A stretch of 47,583 bases of DNA, taken from assembly GCA_905182985.1 (NCBI GenBank), contig CAJJDN010000059.1:362035-409617 (forward strand), read 5' to 3'. A program made the position numbers and the translations under genes. This DNA is from Paramecium sonneborni. Taxonomy: Eukaryota > Ciliophora > Oligohymenophorea > Peniculida > Parameciidae. Numbering within the stretch: position 1 is the first letter of the stretch; every line of letters starts with the position of its first letter. The notes below the pieces were generated by a model. It was not told the origin of the DNA. It saw only the letters and a list, made by a program, of their open reading frames with translations, and made no database searches. This document shows positions 10,057-20,330 of the stretch, in pieces.

Positions 10057-11085
10057 TCAATATTTAAAGTTATCAAGATATCCTTCTAATTCTTTAGTAT
10101 GACTTCCATTTCTTGTTCCATCCAAATTTATAATGCCCCTATAAATTAATCTACTATTTTTAAAAACACAAAGATTATCTGGCCAAATACCAAAGGATTC
10201 ATCAAATAAGTTTTATGGATAAATATCTTAATAGATAGGAAATTCATCTGGAATGTTATACTTATTTTTTAGTAATTATGCCATTTAAAGTCTCTATTCT
10301 TGGTTTTTGTGTTAAGGATATTCAAACCCAAAATATCCTCTTGGCCATCCATCAACGAATTTGCCATTTTCATCTGTTTCATAAAAATGTGCCTCTTTTA
10401 TATATATAAAGTGACATTTGCAAATATCTTTATACTTTTAGGCAAATTCAATGTAATCTGGCATAGAATCTCTATATGGAGGTCATGTGTAACTTCCTCC
10501 AAATATAACACAAATTTTTTGCTCTTCATGAGCAGATTCTAATAATTGTTGTAATTAGAGTTCTTTATTTTCAAGTGTCAATAATGGTATTGGTGGAGCA
10601 ATTTCTTATAGTTTAACTCTGCTCCCATGCATTACATTATTTCTCCAGAAAAATACTTTAGGTTTAAGCTCAGGATCATTTGAATATTTTCTTGTTAAGG
10701 CAAAATAGAGTTAATGATTAAGAGAGGAATCATCATATCCAAAATTCTTAAATAATTCAGAATGAATAGCATGCTCAACAGCACTTGAATGATTCATATC
10801 TTTGTATAATTATTACACTTTGGGATTCAATCTCACTTACTAAAATTAAAATATTTTTATACTTGTTCTTTTAGAATAAACTCAAAAAACTTCTCCTTAT
10901 TGTTAGGTAATAGATTTAATCCATTTTCAGTAGATGCTGCCATTAATTCTTCATATGTTGGTGGAATATAACAATTTCCAAGTCTAGGACCTTAACCCTC
11001 TTAGTAAGTATTTGGATCAAACAGACCCAGACATTCCTATTAATAGATTTTTTATTAATACTTAGTCTGCATCAGAATTTTGCAT
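10057..11085 (-). CDS. iodothyronine deiodinase-like selenoprotein (Sec = TGA)
   Basis: 326 residues after removing introns of 25 and 23 nt, with selenocysteine at residue 185 encoded by TGA at 10485-10483. The Sec lies in CVIFGGSYT-U-PPYRDSMP, the thioredoxin-fold active site of deiodinases (family pattern FGS.TUPP). Downstream landmarks agree: YIEFAQKYKD, HFIYIKEAHF, DGWPRGYF, FPIYQDIYPQNL, FGIWPDNLCVFKNSRLIYRG. The frame continues 141 codons past this TGA before a second TGA ends it, so one codon serves both roles. The N-terminal 180 residues (QDECLGLFDPNTY-like start, PPTYEELMAAST, ELFKNFGYDDSSLNHQLYFA) are not in animal deiodinases. The family reduces iodinated or other small substrates through the selenol; the substrate here is unknown. 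SECIS lies just behind the stop. Confidence 0.88.
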
Positions 11086-12035
11086 TAATAAATTAAACAA
11101 AAGAAAAATTAGATATCATTTAAATATGCAAATTTTTAATTAATCATGTTTCAGAATTTAATAGTAAATTATTGTTTATAACATGATATTTCTATTAGTA
11201 TTTTAAATTTAATAGAAGATGCATGCTTTATAATTTATTGAAATTTTTTTTTAATTCTATTAAATTAATTAATTATGCTGAAAGACAAATAGTAAGTTCA
11301 AATTTTGATTTAATGAATAGAATATTGTATTTTTTCTCAAAATTTTAATTGCTCTATTTTATCAGATGTATTTAAGTATAGCATATTGACAAGCATTCAT
11401 GATCATTTTAATTATTCATATTGATGACTAAAGAAATCATTTCAAGTAATTTTAATATGTTATTAATCTTTCGTTAGTAAAATAAAATTTAGGTCACAAT
11501 TAAGATTATTTAAGTAAAAGAATTTATTAAAAATTTTTATACAGCTCTAAAGTGGGAAATTAAGAATCAAATTACCTATAATTATATTGAACAAGGATAT
11601 AAGTTATATATTTTTTATAGTTCAATATATCCATACTAATTGTATTGAGTATCATATAATTTATCAAACTCTTACATTTTAAAAATGGACAATTTTAAAT
11701 GTAATAATATGCTTAATTCGATATTTAAATTGGAAAAATTAACAAAATCAAAATGGTTTCTATGATTAATCTATTAGTATTAAATTAATGAGATATTTTT
11801 TCATTAATTGTAAAAAGGATTTACTAAATATCCTTTTTTTTCATATTTATAATAATTAAAATTCTCAGTAAATATAATTCTTAAAATATTTTACTAATTG
11901 ATTGATAAGATTTACTCTAATTGCAATCAGATAAAAATTTAAGGTGCTAACTATCTAAAACAATCTTACATTTTTATATTTTAAAAAATATTGAAATAAA
12001 TTAAAATGTAATAATAATTATAAAGACACGGAAGT
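11086..12035. other. long gene-free stretch with hairpins
   Basis: 950 bp between the deiodinase-like gene start and the membrane-protein start, the longest spacer in the window. No coding frame was found. A 10-bp perfect inverted repeat (11583-11592 with 11620-11629) and two adjacent hairpins at 11784-11838 are the only structures. Bases from 11644 on are duplicated at 12753 by an assembly error. Confidence 0.5.
11784..11838 (+). ncRNA. paired hairpins ending in a T run (possible small RNA 3' end)
   Basis: ATTAATGA (11784-11791) pairs with TCATTAAT (11801-11808); three bases on, AAAAAGGAT (11812-11820) pairs with ATCCTTTTT (11830-11838), and the T run continues to eight. Two stable stems followed by oligo-T resemble the end of a polymerase III transcript, but I recognise no RNA family and found no promoter. 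The second copy at 12893-12947 is the assembly duplicate. Confidence 0.25.
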
Positions 12036-12751
12036 ATGGAACCATTAAATGATCAAAATGCTTAAGTTGGTGGAAATGTATTAGATTAAAATCTAATACG
12101 ATAAAAGAACTGTATTTTATGGTTATTATGCTTTTGTTTTTTGTTTTGCACAATATATTTATAAGCATTATGGTAAATTTGAATTTAAAATAAAAAAGTA
12201 TGATACCTGGAGTTTAAGTATGTTCTATGAATGGGATAGAAGCTCCTGTGCCTTTTTAATAAAGCATAATTGCATATTACTTTTTTACTTTATTGTTTTT
12301 ATACACGATTTACTATGCTCTTGAAAATGTGAAACATACAATAGTAGTTCTTATCAGATGGCCTATATTGCTTTATTCTTTAGCAGCTATAATAATAGGG
12401 GTTGTTTCGATTATTTAATCATATAGCATGACTATAGAAGATATTTAAGAAGGATGGAACAAAATGACTTAATGGAGAAAGCAACAATATTATAGCAGTT
12501 CATCAACTAATTTATTAGATGAAAATAAAAGAAATTTAATACTAATAAGTATTTATCATTTTATCTATGGATTCGTGTTTATAATTCTTTTTGGATTATT
12601 ATTTAATTACTAAACAATAATGCCTTAAAATTGGAGACCTCCCTTTTCATCTAGATTACTTTAAAAATAAGCTTTAATTTATAGAATGGGAATGGCTGAG
12701 GAATAATAACAACCAAAGTAAGATGATGAAGAAAACTTAGAGAATAAACCT
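12036..12751 (+). CDS. multi-pass membrane protein, truncated duplicate from contig end
   Basis: The first 230 or so codons of the gene fully present at 13145-14100, cut by the N at 12752. It is the end of one contig and repeats the sequence of the next. It should not be counted as a second gene or as a truncated paralogue. Confidence 0.9.
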
Positions 12752-13144
12752 NATTGAGTATCATATAATTTATCAAACTCTTACATTTTAAAAATGGACA
12801 ATTTTAAATGTAATAATATGCTTAATTCGATATTTAAATTGGAAAAATTAACAAAATCAAAATGGTTTCTATGATTAATCTATTAGTATTAAATTAATGA
12901 GATATTTTTTCATTAATTGTAAAAAGGATTTACTAAATATCCTTTTTTTTCATATTTATAATAATTAAAATTCTCAGTAAATATAATTCTTAAAATATTT
13001 TACTAATTGATTGATAAGATTTACTCTAATTGCAATCAGATAAAAATTTAAGGTGCTAACTATCTAAAACAATCTTACATTTTTATATTTTAAAAAATAT
13101 TGAAATAAATTAAAATGTAATAATAATTATAAAGACACGGAAGT

Positions 13145-14100
13145 ATGGAACCATTAAATGATCAAAATGCTTAAGTTGGTGGAAATGTATTAGATTAAAA
13201 TCTAATACGATAAAAGAACTGTATTTTATGGTTATTATGCTTTTGTTTTTTGTTTTGCACAATATATTTATAAGCATTATGGTAAATTTGAATTTAAAAT
13301 AAAAAAGTATGATACCTGGAGTTTAAGTATGTTCTATGAATGGGATAGAAGCTCCTGTGCCTTTTTAATAAAGCATAATTGCATATTACTTTTTTACTTT
13401 ATTGTTTTTATACACGATTTACTATGCTCTTGAAAATGTGAAACATACAATAGTAGTTCTTATCAGATGGCCTATATTGCTTTATTCTTTAGCAGCTATA
13501 ATAATAGGGGTTGTTTCGATTATTTAATCATATAGCATGACTATAGAAGATATTTAAGAAGGATGGAACAAAATGACTTAATGGAGAAAGCAACAATATT
13601 ATAGCAGTTCATCAACTAATTTATTAGATGAAAATAAAAGAAATTTAATACTAATAAGTATTTATCATTTTATCTATGGATTCGTGTTTATAATTCTTTT
13701 TGGATTATTATTTAATTACTAAACAATAATGCCTTAAAATTGGAGACCTCCCTTTTCATCTAGATTACTTTAAAAATAAGCTTTAATTTATAGAATGGGA
13801 ATGGCTGAGGAATAATAACAACCAAAGTAAGATGATGAAGAAAACTTAGAGAATAAACCTTTTCAAAATAACAATCAAAGTGATATTAGATAATAATAAT
13901 AATAATAACCAATTGATTAATAACCATCAACTATATTTCAAAAAAAGAATACAGGTAGAAGGATGTTTGGAAAACAAGTTTAAAATTCATAAGTTCAATA
14001 GTCATAACAATAATCATAAATATAATAGTCATAAATTCCTCCATAACCAAATGCAAGATAGGATTAACCAGAAGAGGATGCAAATCAATAACCATTTTGA
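13145..14100 (+). CDS. multi-pass membrane protein with Gln-rich tail
   Basis: 309 residues after removing one 26-nt intron. Membrane segments are visible at about 25-47 (ILWLLCFCFLFCTIYLQAL), 70-90 (SIIAYYFFTLLFLYTIYYAL), 98-120 (TIVVLIRWPILLYSLAAIII) and 170-190 (LILISIYHFIYGFVFIILFG). The C-terminal ~110 residues are soluble, rich in Gln and Asn (about residues 220-309), including six successive TAA codons at 13891-13908 giving polyglutamine. No family recognised; the four-helix core with a GVVSIIQSY motif could be a small transporter or tetraspan-like protein. A truncated assembly copy lies upstream. The next gene in the same direction starts 70 bp after the stop. Confidence 0.75.
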
Positions 14101-14170
14101 TATTATTATATGTTAATTTAAGAAATAAATTTATAACAGATAAAAATTTATTATCTTATCTGTTAATTTA

Positions 14171-14750
14171 ATGTCGTCTGCCAATCTATTAAATCATAGA
14201 AGTGTATTAAGAGAGAAAACCCTTAACTTTTTAAATGTTCCAATAGCTGAATACTTAGTATTAAATATATATTTATTATATTTAGACTCAACAAAAACCT
14301 AATACAGAGGATTCATAATATAAAGCCTTTTAAAGAAATCTTTAACTTCAAAAATAAATTCTTAATGAACAAGATGATGTTCATTAATACTAGACTGAAT
14401 TATTTACAAAATCAGTTAAATAAGAAAGAGTACCAATAATTGTTAATCGTCCATCAGTCCAGCATTTTAGACCAACTTTACCAAATGATTTTGCTATTCC
14501 AAATAGAAAATCAGAGACAATTATAAAATAAATATCTAGAATAGATGATGATTTAGATTAATTAGCTCAAATTTTCTATTAACGCAAACTTTTGATGAAA
14601 ACATTAAGTGCTTTAGAATAACATGCTGAAAGGAAAAAAATACAGATTGCTGATGAACATAGAGAAATGTAAATTTTTAAAGCTTTCTTCTAATAATTAT
14701 AAAAGAAATAAATGATTTAGAAATTTAAGAAAAGTCTCAAACAAAAATGA
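14171..14750 (+). CDS. uncharacterised coiled protein
   Basis: 183 residues after removing one 28-nt intron near the start. N-terminus MSSANLLNHRSVLREKTLNF, a Gln-rich centre, a PIIVNRPSVQHFRPTLPNDF stretch, then a helical basic coiled end (LLMKTLSALEQHAERKKIQI; IQKFKKSLKQK at the C-terminus). No domain recognised. It sits 70 bp after the membrane protein gene and 77 bp before the next plus-strand gene. The exact multiple of three and codon composition support a real gene; function unknown. Confidence 0.7.
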
Positions 14751-14827
14751 ATTACTCTATATTTTGATTTTTTTAATTTATATACTCTTTTAATATTAAT
14801 TTAGAAATTATATTATTAATTTACACA

Positions 14828-16047
14828 ATGTTTTTTGTCTATGAAACACCAGATATTATTGATAATGTTTAATTCATTAAATTAAAAAATAAGGAAGGTT
14901 TAGGATAAGAAGATCATCAATTTATATAGGATTTAGATAAGTAATTATAAATACAAATAATTAAGATCAAGAAGTGAGTTTAGATAAATACTAAATCATT
15001 AAAACATAAAGACCTTAGTTGAGAATAGAATATCATTACTGACAAAAAAGGATTTGCTTGATAGTTATTTAAAGACAAATGTTGACATGGTATGATTAAA
15101 ATATATCTTATAGATGAGATTAGTATTGATAAAAATAAAAGAACATCCGAAATTTAGTTACAATCTTACAATAAATAAGAAATAATAGTAATACAAAACA
15201 GAATCAATAAATAGTATAAATAGAATATATATTAAAATTAGCTGCTGAAGAAGCATGTGGATGTGAAATTGTTATGGTTAGATATATGTATTTGTTGGGA
15301 TTCAATAATGCTGCAACTCCTCATGTATTAAGATTAAGATATTCTATGCTCTCTACTCCTAATAATATTGATTTAAATGATGTTTAAGAAGGTTTAAAAG
15401 TAATATCAGCTGGTTGGATGCCTTTCTAAAGATTATGTAATGTAATGGATGATTTATTACATTTCTTGGTTACTAAGTAATAATCTTTAATTCCAGAACT
15501 TAAAATGACAACAATATTTTCTTTTAAATTGTTAATAGAATGCAATATGAACTTTTTCTATTTAGAAATTTTTAGATAATAAAAATCATATGAAAACATG
15601 GTCAGAGTTTGTAAATCCAGTTATACTAAATTAATAGATGCATATAATCGATTGACTTAAATTAAAGATCAAATACAACCAGAAATACTTGAATATTGTC
15701 TTAGTGGACAAAAGTATTTCAAAGTTTATGGTATATGGAGTATATTACTAAAAAATGAAAATGACATCTTATTTGACAGAACTAAAAACAAAAGTTACAC
15801 TATTCTTACTGCTGAATGCTATAAAATTGCTAATCAGATCATGTAGACAGCTTAAGAACTTTCTTCAATCAAAAACATAAACGAATATGATTAATTCACT
15901 TTAGGATTGATATAAAATGTAATGACTCCTACTTTATCTAAACCTCTATAAGTTTACATTTAAAGTGCTAAATAACCATGTTAGCTACCAGATTAATTAC
16001 TTGTCTAAGTAGAATCTCTAGACTACATCGATTCAATCAAATAATGA
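14828..16047 (+). CDS. uncharacterised helical protein, dynamitin-like start
   Basis: 380 residues after removing introns of 25, 24 and 28 nt. It starts MFFVYETPDIIDNVQFIKL; a VYET(S/P)D motif near the N-terminus is typical of dynactin subunit 2 (dynamitin), but the rest does not look like dynamitin to me. The body is mostly helical: AEEACGCEIVMVRYMYLLGF, VQEGLKVISAGWMPFQRLCN, FSFKLLIECNMNFFYLEIFR, MVRVCKSSYTKLIDAYNRLT, ILTAECYKIANQIMQTAQEL. No catalytic motif or membrane segment seen. Real gene by length arithmetic; identity open. Confidence 0.7.
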
Positions 16048-16157
16048 TGATTATCTAAAAATATATTGATTCAATATTAAATTAAATAATATTGTAAATC
16101 GTAAATTTAATATATTACTTTTAACAATAGTAATTAAGTGAAAAATCAATAGTATTA

Positions 16158-16586
16158 TCATTTCTTTTATTAAAGGATTTTTTAAACATTAATTATAGCA
16201 TCTTATCTAAACTAAAAATCAACATTCATTAATTCTTTAGGTAAACTTTCTTCTTCATCTTAACTATCTATGTTATCATCTAGTCTGAATGATTTTATTT
16301 TTCTTATTGAAGCAAGTTTTGCCTTATAAGTTACCGAATTGCTTTTTTAATTCAAGCTTTTGAATTTCCCTGGTATTGAGTTCTTAGTTGTAAACATAGA
16401 ATAGCTATCTAAAAACTATTTTCTATAATATTGAGAGTTATCAACGCTCTAATCACTTTCTACATTTTCTGAATCAGTTGATAATTTCATTACTAAACTT
16501 TTCTTCTTCTGAATCTAGATTGATCTAATTTTTTGGATACTTGGCTCTGCTTCAACTTAAAAATTTAAACTTGATGGGTCTTACAT
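16158..16586 (-). CDS. small uncharacterised basic protein
   Basis: 142 residues, no intron. Composition is Ser, Lys, Gln and acidic-rich (KLSTDSENVESDQSVDNSQY, KLASIRKIKSFRLDDNIDSQ, DEEESLPKELMNVDFQFRQD). No domain, signal peptide or membrane segment; probably disordered. It is convergent with the gene at 14828-16047 (110 bp between stops) and starts 181 bp below the stop of another minus-strand gene. Expression cannot be judged from sequence; the call rests on an ATG-to-TGA frame with coding-like composition. Confidence 0.55.
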
Positions 16587-16767
16587 TTTTACTTATTTAT
16601 AAATTTATATTAAAATCTGATTTTAGATTGCTATATTATTTTAAGTTTCAAAATTAAATTATAATGGAGCATTTTAATACTTATTTCAAATATTTTGATT
16701 ATATTAATAATAATATATTATCTATTATCTATTTTAAATTTATTTCTTCAAAGAAAACAAATATAAA

Positions 16768-18050
16768 TCATTTATTTTTACTAAATTATTTAACCAACTA
16801 CTTTATCTTAACTTCTCTCTTCCAAATACGTAATACATCACATATCCTTGATTTAAGAATTATCTCTTTCATCAAAGGAGTTAATTTACTTAAATCAATC
16901 ATTTATCCAGGAGGTGACCAAGGAGATGCCAACGAATCAAGTAATAACTTTAATCTAATCAAATAGTACTTTGAGACATATCGTAGAATTAGATTAAATT
17001 GCATATGATAAAGGAGTTAATTAGAACTAATCCAAACTATTCAGATAGCTTTTGTTTTAAATAAATAATTTTGTCAAAGCAAAATTATTTTAAATGCATG
17101 CTAGATGCAAAGGAGTTTATCCATGCTCTTGTTTATTTTATATAAAATACTTAGTTTCTTATATGCACCAATTAAGGATCTTAATGTAATTCATTTTTAA
17201 TCTATTCAAATTATTTTTCTAATATTTTTTATAAAAATGTTCTATTATATGTGATAGGATAACAAAACCATAATTTATATTTCAACATGTATTTTACAAC
17301 CTAAATTATTTCTTTTGTAATTCTTTAAAACTTTTTGACAATTTTAGTATTTCTTTTTCTACCTGAAGTTAATTGTAATTGTTAAGCAGTATTTGCATAA
17401 GAAACTAAAACCTTTCTTTCAGTTGTACTAAAAATGTTTTGCATTTTCTATTTTATTGTCTTAAATTAATTTCTTTAATCAGTTACACTATTATTAAGAT
17501 CTTATCTAAGTCTTGAAGTATTTATTTTAATGAAAGTTTTTTTGATACTATTTTAACTTTGATTCTCTGATTTTATTTGAGATAAGTTTAAATTAAATCC
17601 TTGTCTAGTTTTATCAACTTATCCATTTTAATTAACTTTGTGAAAAGAAAGAAATTTTACCAATCTTATTCTTGCTGATTCTCCAACTTATTCTTCAATA
17701 AACTTCTCTTCCACAACAGGTACAACATCTGATTTATCTTTCTCCTTACTTTACTCTTAACTTCTTTTGTTTAAATTTCTTATATTAAAAAAACGAGTTG
17801 TTTATATTGCTTATGATTACTTATCAACTATATTTAATAATTATTTCAAAGTCCACTTCTTAGGTTATTTTATTATTTTTGGTTCTTTTTGCTATAAGAA
17901 ATTAGTATAAAGCTATTAAAATTTAGAACAAATAATTACTTCTTAAGATTTAGCTTAATGTCTAAGAAATCTAATAGTTAAAGGTTCTTAATTTAATGAT
18001 CCAACATTTTATTAAGGTTTTAAAAATAATTGCTCTTTTTTTGTTTGCAT
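16768..18050 (-). CDS. uncharacterised Gln/Lys-rich protein
   Basis: 419 residues after removing one 23-nt intron near the 3' end that begins GTC, a rare donor. N-terminus MQTKKEQLFLKPQQNVGSLN; middle ESARIRLVKFLSFHKVNQNG and NSIKKTFIKINTSRLRQDL; C-terminal part FLQKILEKQFEQIKNELHQD, then LDSLASPWSPPGQMIDLSKL and RICDVLRIWKREVKIKQLVK. The last 80 residues look like a folded domain with conserved-type Trp/Pro positions. No family recognised. The start faces the plus-strand gene at 18427 across 376 bp. Confidence 0.65.
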
Positions 18051-18426
18051 AAAAATTAATATAATATTTTATTTAACTTTATAATTTATATATAAAATAA
18101 AGAGATTATTAATAAGTATAAAAATAACATGTGATTTTCCAATCTTACAAATAAAACTATTCTCTGAAAGATTTAAAAAATTTATCTCTTTAATTAAGAA
18201 AGTGAGTTTTAATTAATTTTTATTTTAAAAGTCAAGATATTGGGTTAAAAATTTGTTCTCCTAGGTTTTATAAAAAGTACCTTTGAAATATAATCATTCC
18301 TCAATCCTCAAGTTAATAAGCAAATGATAATAGAGATGAAAGATATACACATATTTAGAGAATAAGAAAAATACACATTATTAAGAAGTATAAAAATAAG
18401 TTATTGATTTTATTTTTTTATTTTTA
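18051..18426. promoter_or_regulatory. divergent spacer
   Basis: 376 bp between two gene starts pointing away from each other. Both promoters must lie here, but I see no specific motif; the call is by position. Confidence 0.4.
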
Positions 18427-20199
18427 ATGAAACCTAAAACAAAATAAATTAGGAGAAGTATTATTGATAGCAATAATAATAGAAAGAATATATAAGTATA
18501 TAAACTAATTATGAGGTTCCTTTTTTTAATTCATATCCTGATATTGATAGAGAAAATGGAAATGAAAATAGAATGAAAAAAGTTGTTGCATATTTATATT
18601 TAAGAGAAAACTATTCTGATATTAAATAATGTAGGTCATTTAGTCAGAAAAGAATTATTAGATATGGTTAATCAGAGGAACCAATCAAATAGTAGAATGT
18701 TAAAGTTAATTCAAAAAAATCAGGTATTATAGGAAATTAAAAATACATTCCAGTCCATTATGATTGGAAATCAAATTAGGAAGATCTTAAAATTGATTAA
18801 ATATATGAAAACTAATTGGAGAAGCATTTTAAAACAAAAGAAATATCATAAGATTATTAAGATAAAATAGAATTCATGAAACAATATATATAAAAAATAA
18901 ATGGAATGTATGAAACTTAAAATAAGACTGAAGCAATCAAAAGTATTAGAGCATTACATAAAAAAAATAGAGATGACCTTAAATCATATGTAAAATATAA
19001 AGGATAAAGATTTTTTGAAATTTTACCTCTTTTAAAGAAGAGAAACTCAACAGTAATTGAAGAATTAAAATGTTTTAAGCCTATTTGTAATTTAGAATTA
19101 AATTAAAAAGAGAAATACTAAGATGAATTATTTAAACATTTAAATAAAAAATAAGATTCTAAATATGAGAATGATTAAAAATAACCAAATAATTTATGTA
19201 TTGATTATAAGGATATAAATAAAATTTCACCAAATATAAGAAGGACTTTTAGTCAATAAGATGTCATAATTTCAGAGGCTACTAATTTTAATAAAAATAA
19301 TTACTTATTTGAGATTAAAAATACAAATAATTCTTAAGAATAAATAAAAACTTATACTCGAAACAATGAAGATGTGAAAGAATAGTCAAATTTTTAATAG
19401 GATCTTAAGTAATATGTTTCTAAACATATTAATACAAGTGGTTCTTGTGAGATCTCTGCAATCAATATTTCTTAAATGTAACAGGTAATATTTTATCCAT
19501 TATGAGAGTTATTTTAATGAAAAGTTAAAAGAATTAAAAAGGATGACCAAAAAGTTTTAATTCAAAACATTTAGATAATATACTGAATCACCAAAAATAA
19601 AAAATTCTGTATTTTAGACAACAGCTACATCTTAATAATTTAAATTTTGATGATTAATTATTAATTTTTTCAGTTATGAATTAAGTCGATAATTTACTCA
19701 AACCATCTGTGATTAATAAAAAATCTTAGCTACTGGATAATAGCTCTAATACAGACATTTTTAATTCATGGGAATCAAAATTATAACAAAAAGAAAAATA
19801 AGTAATTTTTATTATAATACTTAAGTATAGTTAATATAAAAAGAAAAGAAATTGAAAGAAAAAGAGAATTAATTATCTTAAAAAGAAGACCTTTTAATTA
19901 AAAAAGAGTTAGACCTAAATTAAAAAATGATGAAATATTCTACAATTTTAGAATAAATTATTGCCTAGAAGTAAACTAAATCAGACATTTCATTATTACC
20001 ATTAAATTCAAATGATAGATCACATAGAAATAAGAATATAAATGAATATTAAAATCGAGTGATAAATTTATTGAATACAATCAGAAGTAATAGTTAATAA
20101 TAATAATAATTGATTCATTAATAATCTTATTTAGGAAGTACTTTAGAATTAACAGATGATAGATTTAATAAGAGTACAAGAGGATTTTAATTGATATGA
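18427..20199 (+). CDS. uncharacterised coiled-coil protein, frame needs a 16-nt gap
   Basis: About 561 residues. Introns of 20, 22 and 29 nt are clear, but the frame only closes if 16 further bases (GT..AG, 19609-19624) are also removed or one base is wrong near there. Content: basic Ser/Asn-rich start, YIPVHYDWKSNQEDLKIDQI, RVLELK-free helical middle (FFEILPLLKKRNSTVIEELK), PNIRRTFSQQDVIISEATNF, a heptad coiled region (LIQKEKKLKEKENQLSQKED) and a Gln tract (TAA codons) near the end. No enzyme motif. Possibly a cytoskeletal protein, which is inference from coiled-coil content only. Confidence 0.62.
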
Positions 20200-20330
20200 T
20201 AGAAATTATTGAATAATTTCATTATAAATAATTATAAACAAAAACTCTAAAAGAATGATAAGTTGTCTTCATTTTCTTTTTTAATTATTTTATGATTTTT
20301 CACTTAATAATTGTTGTAGTGTTTCTAATT

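Larger units (their letters stand above)
11644..13860. repeat. unmerged contig overlap 1 (two 1108-bp copies around an N)
   Basis: Bases 11644-12751 recur as 12753-13860 at a constant offset of 1109, with the single N at 12752 between them. The copies match wherever compared, including non-coding parts. This is an assembly join of two overlapping contigs, not a biological tandem repeat. Confidence 0.93.

Noticed and set aside
11644..13860. Interpretation of the 1.1-kb repeats as transposons, segmental duplications or internal eliminated sequences
   Set aside because: Each pair flanks a single N, has no terminal repeats or transposase, starts and ends at arbitrary points in genes, and merging one copy restores reading frames.
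16664..16966. Plus-strand open frame of 100 codons
   Set aside because: It covers the 3' end of the minus-strand gene 16768-18050 and has unlikely Ile/Asn/Phe-rich composition; it is a shadow plus intergenic DNA.
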